Origin: Mesorhizobium loti
GTDB lineage: Bacteria; Pseudomonadota; Alphaproteobacteria; Rhizobiales; Rhizobiaceae
Assembly: GCA_002356515.1 (NCBI GenBank)
Contig: AP017605.1
Location: 3,543,001 to 3,607,000 of the forward strand
Direction: 5' to 3'
DNA length: 64,000 nucleotides
Position numbers and translations under genes: made by a program. Below the pieces are notes generated by a model, which worked only from the letters and a program-made list of their open reading frames with translations, was not told where the DNA came from and made no database searches. Shown here piece after piece: positions 15,570-26,286 of the stretch; position 1 is the first letter of the stretch; the number at the start of each line of letters is the position of its first letter.

Positions 15570-16442
15570 TCAAAGCGAGTCCAGAGGAAACTTCAGATAC
15601 CGCCTTCCATTGGCTTCCGGTTCCGGCAGCCGTCCGCCATTCATATTGACCTGCAGCGCGTGCAGGATCAGCCTCGGCATCGGCAATGTCCGGTCGCGCG
15701 CCTCGCGCAGCGCCACGAACTCGGCCTCGCTGTGGGCGGCAACGAGATGGATGTTCGTTGCCTTCTGCGCGGCCACCGAGCTTTCCCACAAGGGCTCGCG
15801 GCCGCCGGCCTGATAGTCATGGCCGACGAAGATTCGCGTCTCGTCGGGCAAAACCAGTATGTCCTGGATCGAGCGCCAAAGCCGGGCGGCACTGCCGCCG
15901 GGAAAATCCGCCCGCGCCGTGCCGCTGTCGGGCATGAACAGCGTGTCGTGCACGAAGGCGGCGTCGCCGACCACATAGGTGATCGAGGCCAGCGTATGCC
16001 CGGGTGAGAACAGCACTTTGACCGGAAGGCTGCCGATCGCAAACGTCTCGCCTTCCCTGAACAGCCTGTCCCACTGCGAGCCGTCGGCGGGAAAATCCGG
16101 CCAGTTGTAGATCACCTTCCACAGCTTCTGGACATCGACGATCCTGTCGCCGATCGCTATCAACGCCCCTGTCTTCTGTTTCAAATAATGCGCTGCCGAG
16201 AAATGGTCGGCATGCGGGTGGGTGTCGAGGATCCACTCGAGCTCCAGCCCGCTTTCTCCGATGAAATCGAGCACCGCATCAGCGCTCTTCGTAGCCGTTG
16301 CGCCGGATCTCTCATCGAAGTCGAGGATCGGATCGATAATGGCGCACCGCTTCGTCGCCGGATCGGTGACGACATACTGGATGGCCCCGGTCGGCTTGTC
16401 GTAAAACCCCCTGACCATTGGCCTGGCCAAAGTTACGTCCAC
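15570..16442 (-). CDS. MBL-fold metallo-hydrolase (persulfide dioxygenase/glyoxalase II-like)
   Basis: 290 residues from GTG 16442, chosen because GAGGGAG lies five bases upstream; an ATG at 16418 is the alternative. The metal motif THPHADH sits near residue 70, followed by SPGHTLAS and the late ligands in HDTLFMPDSGTARADFPGG and VGHDY. The layout GTARADFPGG plus GHDYQ is that of the ETHE1-like/Blh group of the family, which oxidise glutathione persulfide or hydrolyse thioesters. There is no rhodanese domain. Cytosolic. Neighbour of a peroxiredoxin gene on the same strand, so a thiol or sulfide stress role is plausible. Confidence 0.85.
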   Translation of the reverse strand: MDVTLARPMVRGFYDKPTGAIQYVVTDPATKRCAIIDPILDFDERSGATATKSADAVLDFIGESGLELEWILDTHPHADHFSAAHYLKQKTGALIAIGDRIVDVQKLWKVIYNWPDFPADGSQWDRLFREGETFAIGSLPVKVLFSPGHTLASITYVVGDAAFVHDTLFMPDSGTARADFPGGSAARLWRSIQDILVLPDETRIFVGHDYQAGGREPLWESSVAAQKATNIHLVAAHSEAEFVALREARDRTLPMPRLILHALQVNMNGGRLPEPEANGRRYLKFPLDSL

Positions 16443-16587
16443 TTCCGGCTCCCTCACCCATCGCCGGCGGGAACGATTTTCTCCACCAGCACCCATTGCG
16501 GGCATGGTTGTCCACCCCAGCGAGCCAGTCAAGCATGACTTGGCTCACAGGGGCGGAAAAGCCAAAAACTGTTCCGATAACGCTCTT

Positions 16588-17247
16588 TCAGGCGGAGGGC
16601 TGCTTGGTCTTCCTGAGGTAGGGCAGGATGGTCTCGAAGGCGCCAAAGCGCTTGATCGCATCCTCGTTGGAAACGGCGGCGGTGATGATGACGTCCTCGC
16701 CCTGCTTCCAATTGGCCGGCGTCGCCACCTGATGCTTGGCGGTGAGCTGCATGGAATCGACCGCGCGCAGGATCTCGTCGAAGTTGCGGCCCGTGGTCAT
16801 CGGGTATGTCAGCACCAGCTTGATCTTCTTGTCCGGCCCGATGACATAGACCGAGCGCACGGTGGCGTTGTCGGCGGGCGTGCGGCCCTCCGAGGTCTCG
16901 CCGGCGCCGGCGGGCAGCATGTCATAGAGCTTGGCGACCTTGAGATCCTTGTCGCCGATCAGCGGATAGTGCACCGTCTGGCCGGTCGCCGTCTTGATGT
17001 CGGCCTGCCATTTGTCATGGCTTGCAACCGGATCGACAGAGATGCCGATGATCTTGACGTTGCGTTTCTTGAACTCACCTTCCAGCCCGGCCATCGTGCC
17101 GAGCTCGGTCGTGCAGACCGGGGTGAAATTCTTCGGGTGGCTGAACAGGATCGCCCAGCCGTCGCCAATCCAGTCGTGAAAGCTGATCGTCCCTTGCGTG
17201 GTCTCGGCGGTGAAATCCGGCGCGATATCGTTGATGCGAAGGCTCAT
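16588..17247 (-). CDS. 1-Cys type peroxiredoxin (Prx6 family)
   Basis: 219 residues from ATG 17247, which has GGGGTAGG before it; a longer frame from 17289 was rejected. The peroxidatic motif is PKNFTPVCTTELG with Cys45. The C-terminal dimerisation domain ends in the typical LRFVD-like/PYLR region. The length and the long C-terminal domain (VDSMQLTAKHQVATPANWKQGEDVI) are those of the Prx6 group, which reduce peroxides using a single catalytic cysteine. Cytosolic. It lies 145 bp upstream of the MBL gene in the same direction. Confidence 0.92.
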   Translation of the reverse strand: MSLRINDIAPDFTAETTQGTISFHDWIGDGWAILFSHPKNFTPVCTTELGTMAGLEGEFKKRNVKIIGISVDPVASHDKWQADIKTATGQTVHYPLIGDKDLKVAKLYDMLPAGAGETSEGRTPADNATVRSVYVIGPDKKIKLVLTYPMTTGRNFDEILRAVDSMQLTAKHQVATPANWKQGEDVIITAAVSNEDAIKRFGAFETILPYLRKTKQPSA

Positions 17248-17410
17248 GGTTCCTACCCCTGTGAATGCCGCGAGTTGGCGGGCTCCCACCTTTTATCACT
17301 CCCTCGGCGACGTTCAAAACGGTGAGGTCGCCCGGCAGCGGTGCAGGCCGCGAAAAAATTTCGCCTTTTCTTGGGGAATGTAGAAATTTCGCTGTCGGCG
17401 TCGGTAATGT

Positions 17411-17773
17411 CTAGGATTTCACCGCCAGCGACGTCGCCAGATCTTCCATGCGCTGCGCCAGCGCGCCAAGCGCGGTGGTCAACACGCTGTCGCTCTTGTC
17501 GGCCTTGGTCAGCGCCTCGTCGCGCGTCTTGCGCAAGGTCAGCACTTCGCTTTCCATGCCCTTGACGCGTTTCTGCAGTTCCGAGAGTTCGTCCATCACC
17601 ATGATGCCGGCCATGACGGTCAGCCGCTGGTCGCCGATCTCGCCGAAGGAATCCTTCAGGTGCGAGACATAACGATCGAAGCGTTCGGCGAGATCGATCA
17701 GATGCTCTTCCTGACCCTCGTCGCAGGCCATGCGATACTGCTTGCCGTCGATTGAAACCGTGACCTGTGCCAT
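17411..17773 (-). CDS. zapA: Cell division protein ZapA
   Basis: 120 residues. The N-terminal part (VTVSIDGKQYRMACDEGQEEHLIDLAERFDRYV) is the ZapA globular domain. The middle LTVMAGIMVMDELSELQKRV starts the long coiled coil that makes the tetramer. ZapA binds and bundles FtsZ at mid-cell. The gene is 10 bp downstream of a DUF4164 gene on the same strand, a conserved rhizobial pair. It is divergent from tkt. Confidence 0.93.
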   Translation of the reverse strand: MAQVTVSIDGKQYRMACDEGQEEHLIDLAERFDRYVSHLKDSFGEIGDQRLTVMAGIMVMDELSELQKRVKGMESEVLTLRKTRDEALTKADKSDSVLTTALGALAQRMEDLATSLAVKS

Positions 17774-17783
17774 GGGCCAGCTC

Positions 17784-18056
17784 CTATCTGTCCAACACGG
17801 CGCGGATGGTTTCCATGGCGGTCACCAGCCGTCGCGATACTTCCTTGTTGGCGTCTTCCAGCCGTTCGGCGCGCGCTTCGGAATTATCGAGTTCCTGCGC
17901 CAACCGGGAGCGGTCGGCATTCATCCGCTGCACTTCGGCCTCGGCTTCCGAGTAATCGCGTTCATGCTCCAGCTTGGCCGCGACGGCGTTTTCCAGCCCC
18001 TCGATGGCCTTGCCCAGCCTGGCGATGACTTCCTTGAGCGTGGTTTCCCCGGTCAT
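17784..18056 (-). CDS. DUF4164 coiled-coil protein
   Basis: 90 residues that are almost entirely heptad coiled coil (LKEVIARLGKAIEGLENAVAAKLEHERDYSEAEAEVQRM...). The family is found next to zapA in rhizobia, and the spacing of 10 bp implies co-transcription. A ZapB-like partner role in the division ring is an inference from size, coiled-coil nature and position. The start ATG has GAAACC before it, only a weak ribosome site. Confidence 0.85.
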   Translation of the reverse strand: MTGETTLKEVIARLGKAIEGLENAVAAKLEHERDYSEAEAEVQRMNADRSRLAQELDNSEARAERLEDANKEVSRRLVTAMETIRAVLDR

Positions 18057-18317
18057 GGCCTTCGTCCTGTGCCCTGCCCATCACCGAATCGTTCGCGTTC
18101 AGAACGCGTTATCTCGGAAACATTAGGCACCGGGTGAAGGCAACGTCAACAAAGCTCTCGCGACTGTCCCCTGCTAACGCTAATGTAGGCCCGCCGCCAG
18201 CATCACAAGACCGGCAAATCTGCACCCGATTTGTTGACTAAAAGCCCGCGCCTGCTATGTGTCGCGCACCCTTTTCAAGGCTCTCCCAAGCCCCAAACCC
18301 CCACCTTTGGAGGAACC

Positions 18318-20309
18318 ATGACGTCGCGTGAACAACATGACCGGATGGCCAATGCGATCCGCTTTCTCTCCATGGATGCCGTCGAGAAGGCCAATTCCGG
18401 CCATCCCGGCCTGCCCATGGGCTGCGCCGACATTGCCACGGTGCTGTTCACCCGCTTTCTGAAATTTGACGCCAAGGCCCCGCATTGGCCCGATCGCGAC
18501 CGTTTCATCCTGTCGGCTGGCCATGGCTCGATGCTGCTCTATTCGCTGCTGCATCTGACCGGCTACGAAGACATGACCCTCGACCAGATCAAGAATTTCC
18601 GGCAGCTCGGTTCCAAGACCGCCGGCCATCCCGAATATGGCCACGCCGACGGCATTGAGACGACGACCGGCCCGCTCGGCCAGGGCCTCGCCAATTCGGT
18701 CGGCTTCGCGCTCGGCGAGCGCATCATGAACGCCGCCTTCGGCAACGACCTCGTCAGCCACTACACCTACGTCCTGGCCGGCGACGGCTGCCTGATGGAA
18801 GGTGTTTCCCAGGAAGCCATTGCGCTTGCCGGGCATCTGAAGCTCAACAAGCTGATCGTCTTCTGGGACAACAACAACATCTCGATCGACGGCCCGGTCT
18901 CGCTTGCCGACAACACCGACCAGGTCGCCCGCTTCCAGGCCTCCGGCTGGAACGCCAGCCATATCGACGGCACCGATCCGGAAGCCATCGCCTATGCCAT
19001 CGAAGCCGCCCGCCACTCCGACAAGCCGACGATGATCGCCTGCAAGACGACCATCGGTTTCGGCGCGCCGACCAAGGCCGGCACCAACAAGGCGCACGGC
19101 TCGCCGCTCGGCGCCGACGAGATCGCCGGTGCGCGCAAGTTCTTCAACTGGCAGTCGCCGCCCTTCGAAATTCCGGCCGACATCCTCGACGCCTGGCGCA
19201 CCGCCGGCAAGGCGGGCGCCAAGCAGCGCGCAGACTGGGAAGGCCGCCTCGCCAAGGCCGAGCCGAAGCTGAAGGCCGAGTTCGAGCGCCGGCTCAGTGG
19301 CAAGCTGCCGTCCAATTTCGACGCCGTCATCGCCGACTACAAGAAGAAGCTCTCGGCCGACAAGCCGAAGGTCGCCACCCGCAAATCGTCGGAAATGGCG
19401 CTGGAAGTCATCAATGGTGCGGTGCCGGAAACCATAGGCGGCTCCGCCGACCTGACCGGCTCCAACAACACCAAGACCAGCCAGACCAAGAACATCACGC
19501 CGGACGATTACGGCCAGCGCTATGTCCACTACGGCATCCGCGAACACGGCATGGCGGCCGCCATCAACGGCCTGACGCTGCATGGCGGCCTCATCGCCTA
19601 TGGCGGCACCTTCATGTGCTTCTCCGACTATGCCCGCCCGTCGATGCGGCTTTCCTCGCTGATGGGCATCCGCTCGATCTTCGTCATGACCCATGATTCC
19701 ATTGGTCTGGGCGAAGACGGCCCGACCCACCAGCCGGTCGAGCATCTGGCGGCCCTGCGCGCCATCCCGAACCACAATGTCTTCCGCCCGGCCGACGCGG
19801 TGGAAACCGCCGAATGCTGGCAGATCGCGCTCGAATCCGAAAAGACGCCGTCGACGCTGGCGCTGACCCGCCAGAACCTGCCGACGGTACGCACCGAACA
19901 CTCGGCCAAGAACCTGAGCAGCCAGGGCGCCTACGAACTGGCCGCGGCCAGCGGCGAGGCAGCGGTGACGATCTTCGCCACCGGTTCTGAAGTCGAGATC
20001 GCGCTCGGCGCCCGTGACCTCTTGGAAAAGCATGGCCATCCGACCCGCGTCGTCTCGGTGCCTTGCTTCGAACTGTTCGACAAACAGAGCGACGACTATC
20101 GCAAGAAGACGATCGGCAACGCGCCGATCAAGATGGCAATCGAGGCCGGCATCCGCCAGGGCTGGGATCACCTCATCGGCTCGGATGGCATCTTCGTCGG
20201 CATGACCGGCTTCGGCGCCTCGGGCACGATCGAGCAGCTCTACCCGCATTTCGGCATCACCGCCGAGGCGGCGGCCAAGGCGGCGGAAGCCCGCCTGCAC
20301 GCCAAGTAA
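18318..20309 (+). CDS. tkt: Transketolase
   Basis: 663 residues from ATG 18318 (GGAGGAACC upstream). Thiamine-diphosphate binding motif [13 protein letters not shown]...NNNISIDG lies near residues 155-195. The pyrimidine-domain signature [14 protein letters not shown] is near 412, and the C-terminal domain carries the sugar-phosphate binding region. It moves two-carbon units between ketose and aldose phosphates in the pentose phosphate pathway, in the cytosol. It is followed by gap, pgk and aldolase genes in the same direction, giving a central-carbon cluster. A long frame on the opposite strand is a shadow. Confidence 0.95.
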   Translation: MTSREQHDRMANAIRFLSMDAVEKANSGHPGLPMGCADIATVLFTRFLKFDAKAPHWPDRDRFILSAGHGSMLLYSLLHLTGYEDMTLDQIKNFRQLGSKTAGHPEYGHADGIETTTGPLGQGLANSVGFALGERIMNAAFGNDLVSHYTYVLAGDGCLMEGVSQEAIALAGHLKLNKLIVFWDNNNISIDGPVSLADNTDQVARFQASGWNASHIDGTDPEAIAYAIEAARHSDKPTMIACKTTIGFGAPTKAGTNKAHGSPLGADEIAGARKFFNWQSPPFEIPADILDAWRTAGKAGAKQRADWEGRLAKAEPKLKAEFERRLSGKLPSNFDAVIADYKKKLSADKPKVATRKSSEMALEVINGAVPETIGGSADLTGSNNTKTSQTKNITPDDYGQRYVHYGIREHGMAAAINGLTLHGGLIAYGGTFMCFSDYARPSMRLSSLMGIRSIFVMTHDSIGLGEDGPTHQPVEHLAALRAIPNHNVFRPADAVETAECWQIALESEKTPSTLALTRQNLPTVRTEHSAKNLSSQGAYELAAASGEAAVTIFATGSEVEIALGARDLLEKHGHPTRVVSVPCFELFDKQSDDYRKKTIGNAPIKMAIEAGIRQGWDHLIGSDGIFVGMTGFGASGTIEQLYPHFGITAEAAAKAAEARLHAK

Positions 20310-20310
20310 G

Positions 20311-20410
20311 GCTGTGCATGCCGCCCAAAACTGCGTCGCGGTTTTGGGGATGGCGGCAGCACAAAACAAAAATGCTCCGGCGAAACCGCGCAAAGCGATT
20401 TCGCCGGACT
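20311..20410. repeat. Bipartite palindromic repeat, copy 2 (diverged)
   Basis: Directly after the tkt stop. First hairpin: CCCAAAAC (20324-20331) with GTTTTGGG (20341-20348), inside a wider GCCGCC/GGCGGC frame. Linker: CACAAAACAAAAA. Second hairpin: TCCGGCGAAA (20376-20385) with TTTCGCCGGA (20399-20408). Same hairpin - CAAAACAAA linker - hairpin plan as 8694-8811, with different stem sequences. It may also serve as the tkt 3' end. Confidence 0.7.
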
Positions 20411-20521
20411 GGCCCAACCTAATCGATTTAAATTCACGTCGCTGCGGCTGGATTCTTTGCCCGTCCGCCGCTATGAAGCTGCGGACCCATCGTCAGCCTT
20501 CCAGCTCCCAGGGAGAGAAAA

Positions 20522-21532
20522 ATGACTGTCAGAGTTGCCATCAACGGATTCGGCCGCATCGGCCGCAACATCCTGCGCGCCATCCATGAATCCGGCCGCA
20601 AGGACATCGAGGTCGTCGCCGTCAACGATCTCGGCCCGGTCGAGACCAATGCGCACCTGCTGCGCTACGATAGCGTGCACGGCCGTTTCCCGCATGAAGT
20701 AAGCGTCGATGGCGACCAGATCACCGTCGGCAAGGAAAAGTTCAAGGTCACCGCCATCAAGGATCCGAGCCAGCTGCCGTGGAAGGAACTCGGCGTTGAC
20801 ATCGCGCTCGAATGCACCGGCATCTTCACCGCCCGTGACAAGGCCGCCGCGCACCTGACCGCCGGCGCCAAGCGCGTGCTGGTCTCGGCACCTGCCGACG
20901 GCGCTGACCTGACCGTGGTCTACGGCATCAACCACGACAAGCTGACCAAGGACCATATCGTCATTTCGAATGCGTCCTGCACCACCAACTGCCTGGCGCC
21001 GCTGGCCGCCGTGCTGCATGAGACGGTCGGCATCGAAAAGGGCATGATGACGACGATCCACTCCTACACAGGCGACCAGCCGACGCTGGACACCATGCAC
21101 AAGGATCTCTACCGCGCCCGTGCCGCGGCCCTGTCGCAGATCCCGACCTCGACCGGTGCGGCCAAGGCAATCGGCCTCGTGCTCCCCGACCTCAAGGGCA
21201 AGCTCGACGGCATCTCGATCCGCGTGCCGACCCCGAACGTCTCGGTCGTCGACTTCAAGTTCATCGCCAAGCGCGCCACCACGGTGCAGGAAATCAACGA
21301 AGCGGTCATCGCCGCCTCCAACGGCAAGCTGAAGGGCATTCTCGGCGTCACCCATCACCCGAACGTGTCGATCGACTTTAACCACGATCCGCGATCCTCG
21401 ATCATGGCGCTCGACCAGACCAAGGTGATGGACGGCAACTTCGTTTCGGTGCTGTCCTGGTACGACAATGAGTGGGGCTTCTCCAACCGCATGGGCGATA
21501 CCGCCGTGGCCTTCGGCAAGACCATCGCCTGA
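20522..21532 (+). CDS. gap: Glyceraldehyde-3-phosphate dehydrogenase, type I
   Basis: 336 residues, preceded by GGGAGAG. NAD-binding start [18 protein letters not shown], catalytic [13 protein letters not shown] (Cys about 156), His in [11 protein letters not shown], and the C-terminal [12 protein letters not shown]. Oxidises glyceraldehyde 3-phosphate to 1,3-bisphosphoglycerate with NAD+. The loop after the catalytic His reads [21 protein letters not shown], slightly longer in character than the enteric form but normal for rhizobia. It lies between tkt and an antiporter gene and ends with its own terminator. Confidence 0.96.
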   Translation: MTVRVAINGFGRIGRNILRAIHESGRKDIEVVAVNDLGPVETNAHLLRYDSVHGRFPHEVSVDGDQITVGKEKFKVTAIKDPSQLPWKELGVDIALECTGIFTARDKAAAHLTAGAKRVLVSAPADGADLTVVYGINHDKLTKDHIVISNASCTTNCLAPLAAVLHETVGIEKGMMTTIHSYTGDQPTLDTMHKDLYRARAAALSQIPTSTGAAKAIGLVLPDLKGKLDGISIRVPTPNVSVVDFKFIAKRATTVQEINEAVIAASNGKLKGILGVTHHPNVSIDFNHDPRSSIMALDQTKVMDGNFVSVLSWYDNEWGFSNRMGDTAVAFGKTIA

Positions 21533-21559
21533 TCGCGGACCCATCTTCCAGAGACTTGA

Positions 21560-21587
21560 AACGCCCGGCTCTGTCCGGGCGTTTTCA
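21560..21587 (+). terminator. Terminator of gap
   Basis: AACGCCCGG-6-CCGGGCGTT is a perfect 9-bp stem followed by TTTC, 27 bp past the gap stop. It separates gap from the antiporter gene. Confidence 0.8.
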
Positions 21588-21728
21588 TTTGCCGGAGCAG
21601 CAACGCAGTACTGTCCGAAAATCAGCGGCTTCAGCCAAAAAACCACTCTCCCGCCTTGCACTGGTCATGCCTTCGCCTCACTCTCCCTTGAATCCGGAAG
21701 ACAGAGGAATTCGAGGGGCAAATCACGG

Positions 21729-23612
21729 ATGGAGCATGCGATCTATCTCGTCACGCTGGTCGGCACGGCGCTTGTTGTCGCCGCCGCGTTTTCGAGCCTG
21801 ATCGCTTTTCGCTTCGGCGCCCCTCTCCTGCTGCTCTTTCTCTGCATCGGGCTCGCCACCGGAACCGACGGCCTCGGCATCGAATTCGACAATGCCCGCA
21901 TCGCCTATTTTGCCGGCTCACTGGCGCTGGCGGTCATCCTCTTCGATTCCGGCTTCGGCACGCCGCTCAACGCTTTGCGGCAGGCAGCGGGGCCGGCGCT
22001 GTCACTGGCGACCTTCGGCGTGCTTCTCACCACCGGCCTGTTCGGCGCCGCCGCCCACTACCTGCTCGACCTGACCTGGCTGGAATCCTTCCTGCTCGGT
22101 GCCGCCGTCGCTTCGACCGATGCGGCGGCGGTGTTCTTCCTGCTGCGCGCCGGCGAGATCAATCTGCGCGAGCGCGTGCGCTCCACGCTCGAAGTCGAAT
22201 CCGGCACCAACGACCCGATCGCCATCTTCCTCACCATTACCCTGGTCGAGATCATCGCCGCCCACGCCAATCCCGAAGCCAATGTGCTCGCCACCAGCTT
22301 GATCCTCGGCTTCCTCGTCAATATGGGCCTCGGCGCCATTGTCGGCGTGCTCGGCGGCCTTGCCATCGTGCGCCTCGTCGACCGGCTCAACCTCGACCAT
22401 GGCCTGCTGCCGATCTTCGTGCTGACCCTGTCGCTGATGATTTTCGCCGCCGCTGGCGCGATTGGCGGCTCGGGCTTCCTGGCGGTCTACATCGCCGGGC
22501 TGATCGCCGGCAATTCCGACATCCGCGCCGTCACCATCCTCAAGCGCTTCCAGGACGGCATGTCGTGGCTGGCGCAGATCATCATGTTCCTGATCCTCGG
22601 CCTGTTCGCCACCCCCTCGCAATTTCCGGCGATCATGGTGCCGGCGATAGCGCTAGGCCTGTTCCTGATGTTCGTCGCGCGGCCCGTCGCCGTCTGGCTC
22701 TGCCTGATCCCGTTCCGCCTGCCGCGTCCCGAAGTCGCCTTCGTCTCCTGGGTCGGCCTGCGCGGCGCCGTCTCGATCCTGCTCGCCATCACCCCTCTGC
22801 TCGGCGGGCTGGAGAATGGCCGCACCATCTTCAACGCCGCCTTCATCATCGTGCTGGTCTCGCTGGTCATCCAGGGCTGGACCGTCGGCCCGCTGGCGCG
22901 TCGCCTTGGCCTCATCGTGCCGGCGCGGCTGGGACCGCTGGACAAAGTCGAGCTCGAACTGCCCGGCTCCGCCCATCACGAGCTTCTCGCCTATCGCGTG
23001 GCGCATGGCAGCCCGGTGGCGCGCGGCGAGCGCATTCCGCGCTGGGCACGGCCCTCGCTGGTGCTGCGCGACGGCCGCTCGATGCGCTTCCAGGATATGG
23101 GTCGGCTCGCCGCGGGCGACCAGGTCTACATCTTCGTGCCGGACCGCTATCCGCGCCTGCTCGACAAGCTGTTCGCCAGCCGTGCGGTGGTCGACCCGGA
23201 AGATGCTGATTTCTTCGGCGCCTTCGCCGTCGACCCGGCGCGCTCCGCCGCCGAACTGGAAGCCGCTTACACACCGGGCCTGACCGAGGCGGAGCAGAAG
23301 CTCACCGTCGGCGCGCTGGTCACGGCGCGGCTTGGCGGCCATGCCGAATATGCCGATCGCGTGCTGATCGGCTCGATCGAGCTGATCGTCAGGGATGTCG
23401 ACGACAAGGGCCGGATCACGGGTCTCGGCCTCTCCTTCGAGCCGACCGCGCCGGTGGCGCGGGTGCCGGTCTTCCTGAGCGCCGGCGAGATGGGCGACCG
23501 CCTCAGCGCCTTCATCCGCAACTGGCGCAAGCCGACCGAGACGCAGGTGGAAGCCGCTCAGGCGGATGCTCCCCCTGAACCGCCGGTCGAGAAGGCAACG
23601 ACCGGGAGCTGA
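21729..23612 (+). CDS. CPA1-type potassium/proton antiporter
   Basis: 627 residues. About twelve membrane spans fill residues 5-400, with the family core [14 protein letters not shown] near 135 and [10 protein letters not shown] near 165, where the Asp residues act in ion exchange. The C-terminal 220 residues are cytosolic and contain a TrkA-C/RCK-like part ([24 protein letters not shown]...DQVYIFVP) and a CorC-HlyC-like final segment. This matches the NhaP2/CvrA K+/H+ antiporters. ATG 21729 was chosen (GAGGGGC upstream) over an upstream start that overlaps the gap terminator. It interrupts the glycolytic order gap-pgk. Confidence 0.88.
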   Translation: MEHAIYLVTLVGTALVVAAAFSSLIAFRFGAPLLLLFLCIGLATGTDGLGIEFDNARIAYFAGSLALAVILFDSGFGTPLNALRQAAGPALSLATFGVLLTTGLFGAAAHYLLDLTWLESFLLGAAVASTDAAAVFFLLRAGEINLRERVRSTLEVESGTNDPIAIFLTITLVEIIAAHANPEANVLATSLILGFLVNMGLGAIVGVLGGLAIVRLVDRLNLDHGLLPIFVLTLSLMIFAAAGAIGGSGFLAVYIAGLIAGNSDIRAVTILKRFQDGMSWLAQIIMFLILGLFATPSQFPAIMVPAIALGLFLMFVARPVAVWLCLIPFRLPRPEVAFVSWVGLRGAVSILLAITPLLGGLENGRTIFNAAFIIVLVSLVIQGWTVGPLARRLGLIVPARLGPLDKVELELPGSAHHELLAYRVAHGSPVARGERIPRWARPSLVLRDGRSMRFQDMGRLAAGDQVYIFVPDRYPRLLDKLFASRAVVDPEDADFFGAFAVDPARSAAELEAAYTPGLTEAEQKLTVGALVTARLGGHAEYADRVLIGSIELIVRDVDDKGRITGLGLSFEPTAPVARVPVFLSAGEMGDRLSAFIRNWRKPTETQVEAAQADAPPEPPVEKATTGS

Positions 23613-23769
23613 CAAGGGCGATCGTTTGCCTCGCCCCATCCTCACGGCACGATCTTCACGGACTATGTCCCCGCCCGCCTCAAAATTTCGCACCGCACCG
23701 CGGCCAAAGCCTTGCATCGGCGTTGGCGCGGGGTATGGTCCCGGCGATTTTCCGAGGAAAGGGACCGGC

Positions 23770-24966
23770 ATGGCTGCCTTCAAGACACTAGACGACATCG
23801 GCAACATCAGCGGCAAGCGCGTGCTGGTGCGCGTCGACCTCAACGTTCCCGTCGCCGACGGCAAGGTCACCGACGCCACCCGCATCGAACGCATCGCGCC
23901 AACCATCGCCGAACTGTCGGGCAAGGGCGCCAAGGTCATCCTGCTTGCGCATTTCGGCCGGCCCAAGGACGGCCCCTCGCCCGAATTCTCACTAGAGCCG
24001 ATCGCCAGGGCGACGGCGCAGGTGCTCGGCCGTCCCGTCGGCTTTGCCTCGGATTGCGTCGGCGACACGGCGGGAAGTGCTGTTGCCGCCATGAACAAGG
24101 GCGACGTGCTGCTCCTGGAAAACACCCGGTTCTACAAGACCGAGGAGAAGAACGATCCGGCCTTCACCGAAAGGCTCGCCGCCAATGGCGACATCTTTGT
24201 CAACGACGCCTTTTCGGCGGCCCACCGCGCCCACTCCTCGACGGAAGGACTGGCGCGTCTGTTGCCTTCCTTTGCCGGCCGCACCATGCAGGCCGAGCTC
24301 GAAGCGCTGGAGAAGGGCTTGGGCAACCCGGTCCGCCCGGTCGTTGCCATCGTCGGCGGCGCCAAGGTCTCGACCAAGATCGACCTGTTGATGAACCTGG
24401 TGAAGAAAGTCGACGCGCTGGTCATCGGCGGCGGCATGGCCAACACTTTCCTTGCCGCGCGCGGCACCGATGTCGGCAAGTCGCTGTGCGAGCATGACCT
24501 TGCCCCCACCGCCAAGCAGATCATGATCGAGGCGGCCGAGGCCGGCTGCGCCGTCATCCTGCCGGTCGACGGTGTCGTCGCCAAGGAATTTAAGGCCGGT
24601 GCCGCCTGCGAGACGGTCGCCATCTCGGACGTGCCGGCCGACGGCATGATCCTCGATGTCGGCGAAAAGACCGTGACGACGATCGGGGAGTGGATCGACC
24701 GCGCCGCGACATTGGTCTGGAACGGCCCGCTCGGCGCCTTCGAGATCGAGCCCTTCGATCACGCCACGGTTGCCGCGGCAAAACACGCGGCCGCGCGCAC
24801 CAAGGCCGGCAAGCTGGTCTCCGTCGCTGGCGGCGGCGATACGGTGGCGGCGCTCAACCATGCCGGTGTCGCCGACGACTTCACCTATGTCTCGACCGCC
24901 GGCGGCGCCTTCCTGGAATGGATGGAAGGCAAGCCGCTGCCCGGCGTCGATGTGCTGAAGAAGTAG
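23770..24966 (+). CDS. pgk: Phosphoglycerate kinase
   Basis: 398 residues from ATG 23770. N-domain: [20 protein letters not shown] with the signature Arg/Asp residues, [11 protein letters not shown], and [15 protein letters not shown]-domain: nucleotide-binding [28 protein letters not shown] and GGGDTVAAL. Transfers phosphate between 1,3-bisphosphoglycerate and ADP. An upstream in-frame extension to 23566 overlaps the antiporter end and lacks a ribosome site. It is followed 124 bp later by the aldolase gene. Confidence 0.96.
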   Translation: MAAFKTLDDIGNISGKRVLVRVDLNVPVADGKVTDATRIERIAPTIAELSGKGAKVILLAHFGRPKDGPSPEFSLEPIARATAQVLGRPVGFASDCVGDTAGSAVAAMNKGDVLLLENTRFYKTEEKNDPAFTERLAANGDIFVNDAFSAAHRAHSSTEGLARLLPSFAGRTMQAELEALEKGLGNPVRPVVAIVGGAKVSTKIDLLMNLVKKVDALVIGGGMANTFLAARGTDVGKSLCEHDLAPTAKQIMIEAAEAGCAVILPVDGVVAKEFKAGAACETVAISDVPADGMILDVGEKTVTTIGEWIDRAATLVWNGPLGAFEIEPFDHATVAAAKHAAARTKAGKLVSVAGGGDTVAALNHAGVADDFTYVSTAGGAFLEWMEGKPLPGVDVLKK

Positions 24967-25090
24967 GCCCCGGCGGGATCGACGGCGCGGCGGACGGCGC
25001 CCGAAACTTTCAATCGATTCGAGCTTTCCGATGCCATTCCTTTGGCGGTAGACTTCCGTTAAGCGCGGAACGAACCCCTCCAGGAGAAGC

Positions 25091-26119
25091 ATGATGAGCG
25101 AACGTCTCGAAGACATTGCCGCCGCGATCGTGGCCAACGGCAAGGGCCTGCTGGCCGCCGATGAAAGTTCCGGCACCATCAAGAAGCGTTTCGACGTCAT
25201 CGGCGTCGAATCGACCGCCGACAGCCGTCGCGACTATCGCGAGATGATGTTCCGCGCCAAGGACGCGATGACGAAGTACATCTCCGGCGTCATCCTCTAT
25301 GACGAGACCATCCGCCAGAAGGCCGCCGACGGCACGCCGCTGGTCGACATCATCAAGGCTTCAGGCGCCATTCCCGGCATCAAGGTCGATGCCGGCGCCA
25401 AGCCGCTGGCCGGCTTTCCCGGCGACACCGTCACCGAAGGCCTCGACGGCCTGCGCGAACGGCTTGCCGACTACTACAAGCTCGGCGCCCGCTTCGCAAA
25501 ATGGCGCGCGGTGATCGACATCGATACCGGCAAGGGCGTGCCCTCGGTCAATTCGATCAGCGCGAACACCCATGCGCTCGCCCGTTATGCCGCCCTTTGC
25601 CAGGAGGCCGGCATCGTGCCGATCGTCGAGCCGGAAGTGCTGATGGACGGCGCCCACGACATCGGCACCTGCTACGAGGTCTCCAAGGCGACGCTGATCA
25701 AGCTCTATGATGAACTCCATGCGGCGCGTGTCGTGCTCGAAGGCACCATCCTGAAGCCCAACATGGTTCTATCGGGCAAGAAGTCGGGCACAGTGGACAG
25801 TCCCGAAAAGGTCGCCGAGATGACGATAAAACTGTTCCGCGAGACGGTGCCGGCCGCCGTCCCGGGCATCGCCTTCCTTTCCGGCGGCCAGGAAGACGAG
25901 GAGGCGACCGCCAACCTCAACGCCATCAATGCCATCGGCCCGCATCCGTGGAAGCTGACCTTCTCCTATGGCCGTGCACTGCAGGCCGCCCCGCAAAAGG
26001 CATGGAGTGGCAAGGCCTCGAACGTCGCCGCCGGCCAGGCCGCCTTCACCCACCGCGCCCACATGAACTATCTGGCCGCGCTCGGAAAATGGAAGGCGAG
26101 CCTCGAACAGGCCGCCTGA
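25091..26119 (+). CDS. Class I fructose-bisphosphate aldolase
   Basis: 342 residues, with AGGAGAAGC directly before the ATGATG start. Class I signatures: GKGLLAADESSGTIKKRF near the N-terminus, FAKWRAVIDI near 137, and the Schiff-base lysine region VLEGTILKPNMV near 220, followed by FLSGGQ. Splits fructose 1,6-bisphosphate through a lysine imine, so no metal is needed. The full set tkt-gap-pgk-aldolase here suits the gluconeogenic and pentose-phosphate needs of a rhizobium. A terminator follows. Confidence 0.94.
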   Translation: MMSERLEDIAAAIVANGKGLLAADESSGTIKKRFDVIGVESTADSRRDYREMMFRAKDAMTKYISGVILYDETIRQKAADGTPLVDIIKASGAIPGIKVDAGAKPLAGFPGDTVTEGLDGLRERLADYYKLGARFAKWRAVIDIDTGKGVPSVNSISANTHALARYAALCQEAGIVPIVEPEVLMDGAHDIGTCYEVSKATLIKLYDELHAARVVLEGTILKPNMVLSGKKSGTVDSPEKVAEMTIKLFRETVPAAVPGIAFLSGGQEDEEATANLNAINAIGPHPWKLTFSYGRALQAAPQKAWSGKASNVAAGQAAFTHRAHMNYLAALGKWKASLEQAA

Positions 26120-26142
26120 TCCCAGCTCTTCCATATCCCTTC

Positions 26143-26169
26143 AACCCGGGCCAATGCGCCCGGGTTTTT
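26143..26169 (+). terminator. Terminator of the aldolase gene
   Basis: AACCCGGG-8-CCCGGGTT followed by TTT; perfect 8-bp stem starting 23 bp past the aldolase stop. Confidence 0.85.
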
Positions 26170-26286
26170 GTTGCCTGCGATTTGGGCGAAGACCTCCTCA
26201 TTCCTATTTCCTCTGGGCGTTGCCGGCGGCGATGTCGGTTTGCGCCCATCCCGAACGTCCTTGGGATGAGAGACAGGGAGAGGTTC

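Noticed and set aside
18255..20417. A 720-codon open frame opposite tkt
   Set aside because: It mirrors the third-position GC bias of tkt, has no family likeness and no ribosome site; tkt itself has every transketolase motif.
23992..25200. A 402-codon minus-strand frame opposite pgk and the aldolase start
   Set aside because: It is antisense to two certain glycolytic genes and shows no domain.
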